From: Acidovorax radicis N35
Lineage (GTDB): Bacteria > Pseudomonadota > Gammaproteobacteria > Burkholderiales > Burkholderiaceae_C
NCBI RefSeq assembly: GCF_000204195.1
Contig: NZ_AFBG01000018.1
Location: forward strand, 744,001 to 808,000
Length of the DNA: 64,000 bases
Direction: 5' to 3'
This document shows, piece after piece, positions 62,245 through 64,000 of the stretch. Position numbers and translations under genes: made by a program. The notes beneath the pieces were generated by a model. The model was not told the DNA's origin. It saw only the letters and a program-made list of their open reading frames with translations, and made no database searches. The stretch's first letter is position 1. Each line of letters begins with the position of its first letter.

Positions 62245-63978
62245 TCAGTGCGAATGGCGCGGCACGGCCGAGCCGCGGCAGCCCACCAGAAAGTCGAAGT
62301 CGCAGCCCTCGTCCGCCTGCAGCACATGGTCTACATACAGGCGCTGGTAACCACCGCGGCCACCCTGGTCGGTGGTGGACAGCGCATCCAGGCGAGCGGC
62401 CAGCTCTTCGTCGCTGATGTCGAGGTGCAGGCGACCTTGTTCGCAGTCGAGCTCGATGAAGTCACCATCTCGCACGGCGGCCAGCGGGCCACCGTCAGCG
62501 GCCTCGGGCGCCACGTGCAGCACGACGGTGCCGTAGGCGGTACCGCTCATGCGCGCGTCGGAGATGCGCACCATGTCCTTCACGCCCTGGCGCAGCAGCT
62601 TGGGGGGCAGGCCCATGTTGCCCACCTCGGCCATGCCGGGGTAGCCCTTGGGGCCGCAGTTCTTCATCACCATCACGCAGCTGGCGTCGATGTCCAGGTT
62701 CTCATCGACGATGCGCTCCTTGTAGTGCTCCAGGTTCTCGAACACCACAGCGCGGCCCCGGTGCTTGAGCAGCTCGGGCGATGCGGCGGAGGGTTTCAGC
62801 ACCGCGCCACGCGGCGACAGGTTGCCGCGCAGGATGCAGATGCCGCCGTCTGCGATCAGCGGGTTGTCGATCGTGCGGATCACCTCGTCGTTGTACTGGG
62901 GCGCCTCGCGCACGTTGTCCCACAGCGTCTTGCCGTTGACGGTCAGTGCGTTGGGGTGGGGCAGCAGGTTGTTCTCGCCCAGTCGGCGGAGCACGGCAGG
63001 CAAACCGCCAGCGTAGTAGAACTCTTCCATCAGGAAACGGCCCGAGGGTTGCAGGTCCACCAACGTGGGCGTGCCGCGGCCCACTCGCGTCCAGTCTTCC
63101 AGGTCGAGCTGCACGCCCATGCGTCCGGCAATCGCCTTGAGGTGGATGACCGCGTTGGTCGAGCCGCCGATGGCGGCGTTGGTGCGGATGGCGTTCTCGA
63201 AAGCTTCGCGGGTCAGGATCTTGGACAGCGTCAGGCCTTCGTGCGCCATCTCCACAATGCGTTTGCCCGACATGTGGGCCAGCACATAGCGGCGCGAGTC
63301 CACCGCCGGTATGGCCGCGTTGTGCGGCAGCGAGGTGCCCAGCGACTCGGCCATGCAGGCCATGGTGCTGGCCGTGCCCATGGTGTTGCACGTGCCGGCG
63401 GAGCGGGACATGCCCGCTTCGGCCGCGAAGAACTGGTGCTCGTTGATTTCGCCGGCCTTCAGCGATTCGTGCAGCTGCCACACGGCCGTGCCCGAACCGA
63501 TGTTCTTGCCTTCGAGCTTGCCGTTGAGCATGGGGCCGCCGGTGACCACGATGGCGGGCACGTCGCAGCTGGCCGCGCCCATCAGCAGCGCGGGCGTGGT
63601 CTTGTCGCAGCCCACCAGCAGCACCACCGCATCGATGGGGTTGCCGCGAATGGCTTCTTCCACATCCATGCTGGCCAGGTTGCGCGTGAGCATGGCCGTG
63701 GGGCGCAGGTTGGATTCGCCGTTGGAGAACACCGGGAACTCGACCGGAAAGCCGCCCGCCTCGTAGATGCCGCGCTTCACATGCTCGGCGATCTTGCGAA
63801 AGTGGGCGTTGCAGGGCGTGAGCTCGGACCAGGTGTTGCAGATGCCGATGATGGGGCGGCCGTCGAACTCATGGTCGGGGATGCCCTGGTTCTTCATCCA
63901 GCTGCGGTACATGAAGCCGTTCTTGTCGGCCGTGCCGAACCAGGCAGTGGAGCGGAGTTTGCGCGGGGTGGTGGTCAT
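62245..63978 (-). CDS. IlvD/Edd-family sugar-acid dehydratase
   Basis: This 577-aa Fe-S dehydratase has the cluster cysteines in ICNTWSELTPCN, VGCDKTTPALLMG and SAGTCNTMGTAST. It matches the L-arabonate / D-fuconate / D-xylonate dehydratase branch rather than IlvD, based on MYRSWMKNQGIPDHEFDGRP and its sugar-acid neighbours. The start at 63978 is within 25 bp of the window edge, so a promoter or earlier operon gene lies outside. Confidence 0.92.
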   Translation of the reverse strand: MTTTPRKLRSTAWFGTADKNGFMYRSWMKNQGIPDHEFDGRPIIGICNTWSELTPCNAHFRKIAEHVKRGIYEAGGFPVEFPVFSNGESNLRPTAMLTRNLASMDVEEAIRGNPIDAVVLLVGCDKTTPALLMGAASCDVPAIVVTGGPMLNGKLEGKNIGSGTAVWQLHESLKAGEINEHQFFAAEAGMSRSAGTCNTMGTASTMACMAESLGTSLPHNAAIPAVDSRRYVLAHMSGKRIVEMAHEGLTLSKILTREAFENAIRTNAAIGGSTNAVIHLKAIAGRMGVQLDLEDWTRVGRGTPTLVDLQPSGRFLMEEFYYAGGLPAVLRRLGENNLLPHPNALTVNGKTLWDNVREAPQYNDEVIRTIDNPLIADGGICILRGNLSPRGAVLKPSAASPELLKHRGRAVVFENLEHYKERIVDENLDIDASCVMVMKNCGPKGYPGMAEVGNMGLPPKLLRQGVKDMVRISDARMSGTAYGTVVLHVAPEAADGGPLAAVRDGDFIELDCEQGRLHLDISDEELAARLDALSTTDQGGRGGYQRLYVDHVLQADEGCDFDFLVGCRGSAVPRHSH

Positions 63979-64000
63979 TGTGATTGCGGGTCAGAGAGAT

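Noticed and set aside
1-64000. CRISPR array, rRNA or tRNA genes
   Set aside because: I read through the intergenic regions and saw no regularly spaced direct repeats and no tRNA- or rRNA-like sequence; a tRNA covariance search would be decisive.

Overview
The window is GC-rich, densely coded bacterial DNA that looks like a chromosome segment of a Comamonadaceae betaproteobacterium (Acidovorax/Delftia-like). This rests on gene content: DUF934 beside cysI, an ssuEADCB-type sulfonate operon, TctA/TctB with several Bug binding proteins, an IPTL-CTERM protein and a class II HMG-CoA reductase. Assignment to genus is inference. I see no rRNA, tRNA, CRISPR array or intact insertion sequence.

Positions 1-31,500 are dominated by sulfur scavenging. 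On the minus strand runs an assimilatory sulfate reduction operon (TauE/SafE exporter, cysI, DUF934, cysH, cysD, the last cut by the window edge). After mnmC and yggX comes a sulfate-binding protein gene and a sulfonate operon (ssuE, ssuA, a 46-codon ORF, ssuD, a VOC protein, ssuC, ssuB, ssuF). An interlude follows (endonuclease/phosphatase family protein, rnk, universal stress protein, MocR regulator diverging from a DJ-1/PfpI gene, chemotaxis receptor). A second organosulfur block then holds a flavin monooxygenase and tauD on the minus strand, diverging from a binding protein, two permeases, an ATPase, a second binding protein and a cytosolic sulfatase, and ends with a CysB-like regulator whose reading frame runs far past its normal end.

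Positions 31,500-43,600 hold small genes of unknown function (including two tandem paralogues), an IPTL-CTERM protein, a short operon of a MIP18-type Fe-S factor and an NnrS-like membrane protein preceded by an FNR/Dnr-like site, the tctDE/tctBA tricarboxylate system, and a tightly overlapping gene pair: a PD-(D/E)xK nuclease-like protein and a RecB/Cas4-like nuclease fused to an XPD/DinG-type Fe-S helicase. That pair is the best candidate in the window for an under-described DNA-processing system.

Positions 43,600-57,300 contain a frameshifted serine hydrolase lipoprotein, an apparent mevalonate-catabolism cluster (MocR-type regulator diverging from mvaA, a Bug binding protein, mvaB), a patch of lone accessory genes (GreA/GreB-like, membrane protein, broken glyoxalase, GNAT), a Crp/Fnr regulator, an acyl-CoA synthetase and a nitroreductase. 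Positions 57,300-64,000 are a minus-strand sugar-acid operon joining an IlvD/Edd dehydratase, a Bug binding protein, a DHDPS-family enzyme and the dgoK-dgoA-dgoD galactonate pathway.

Two dispersed repeat families recur between genes. One is an AT-rich element of about 60 bp with an AGCGCTT/AAGCGCT stem (seven copies). The other is a GC-rich element of about 105 bp that in four cases follows a stop codon in sense orientation inside a transcription unit; a related sequence seems to have entered ssuD in frame.
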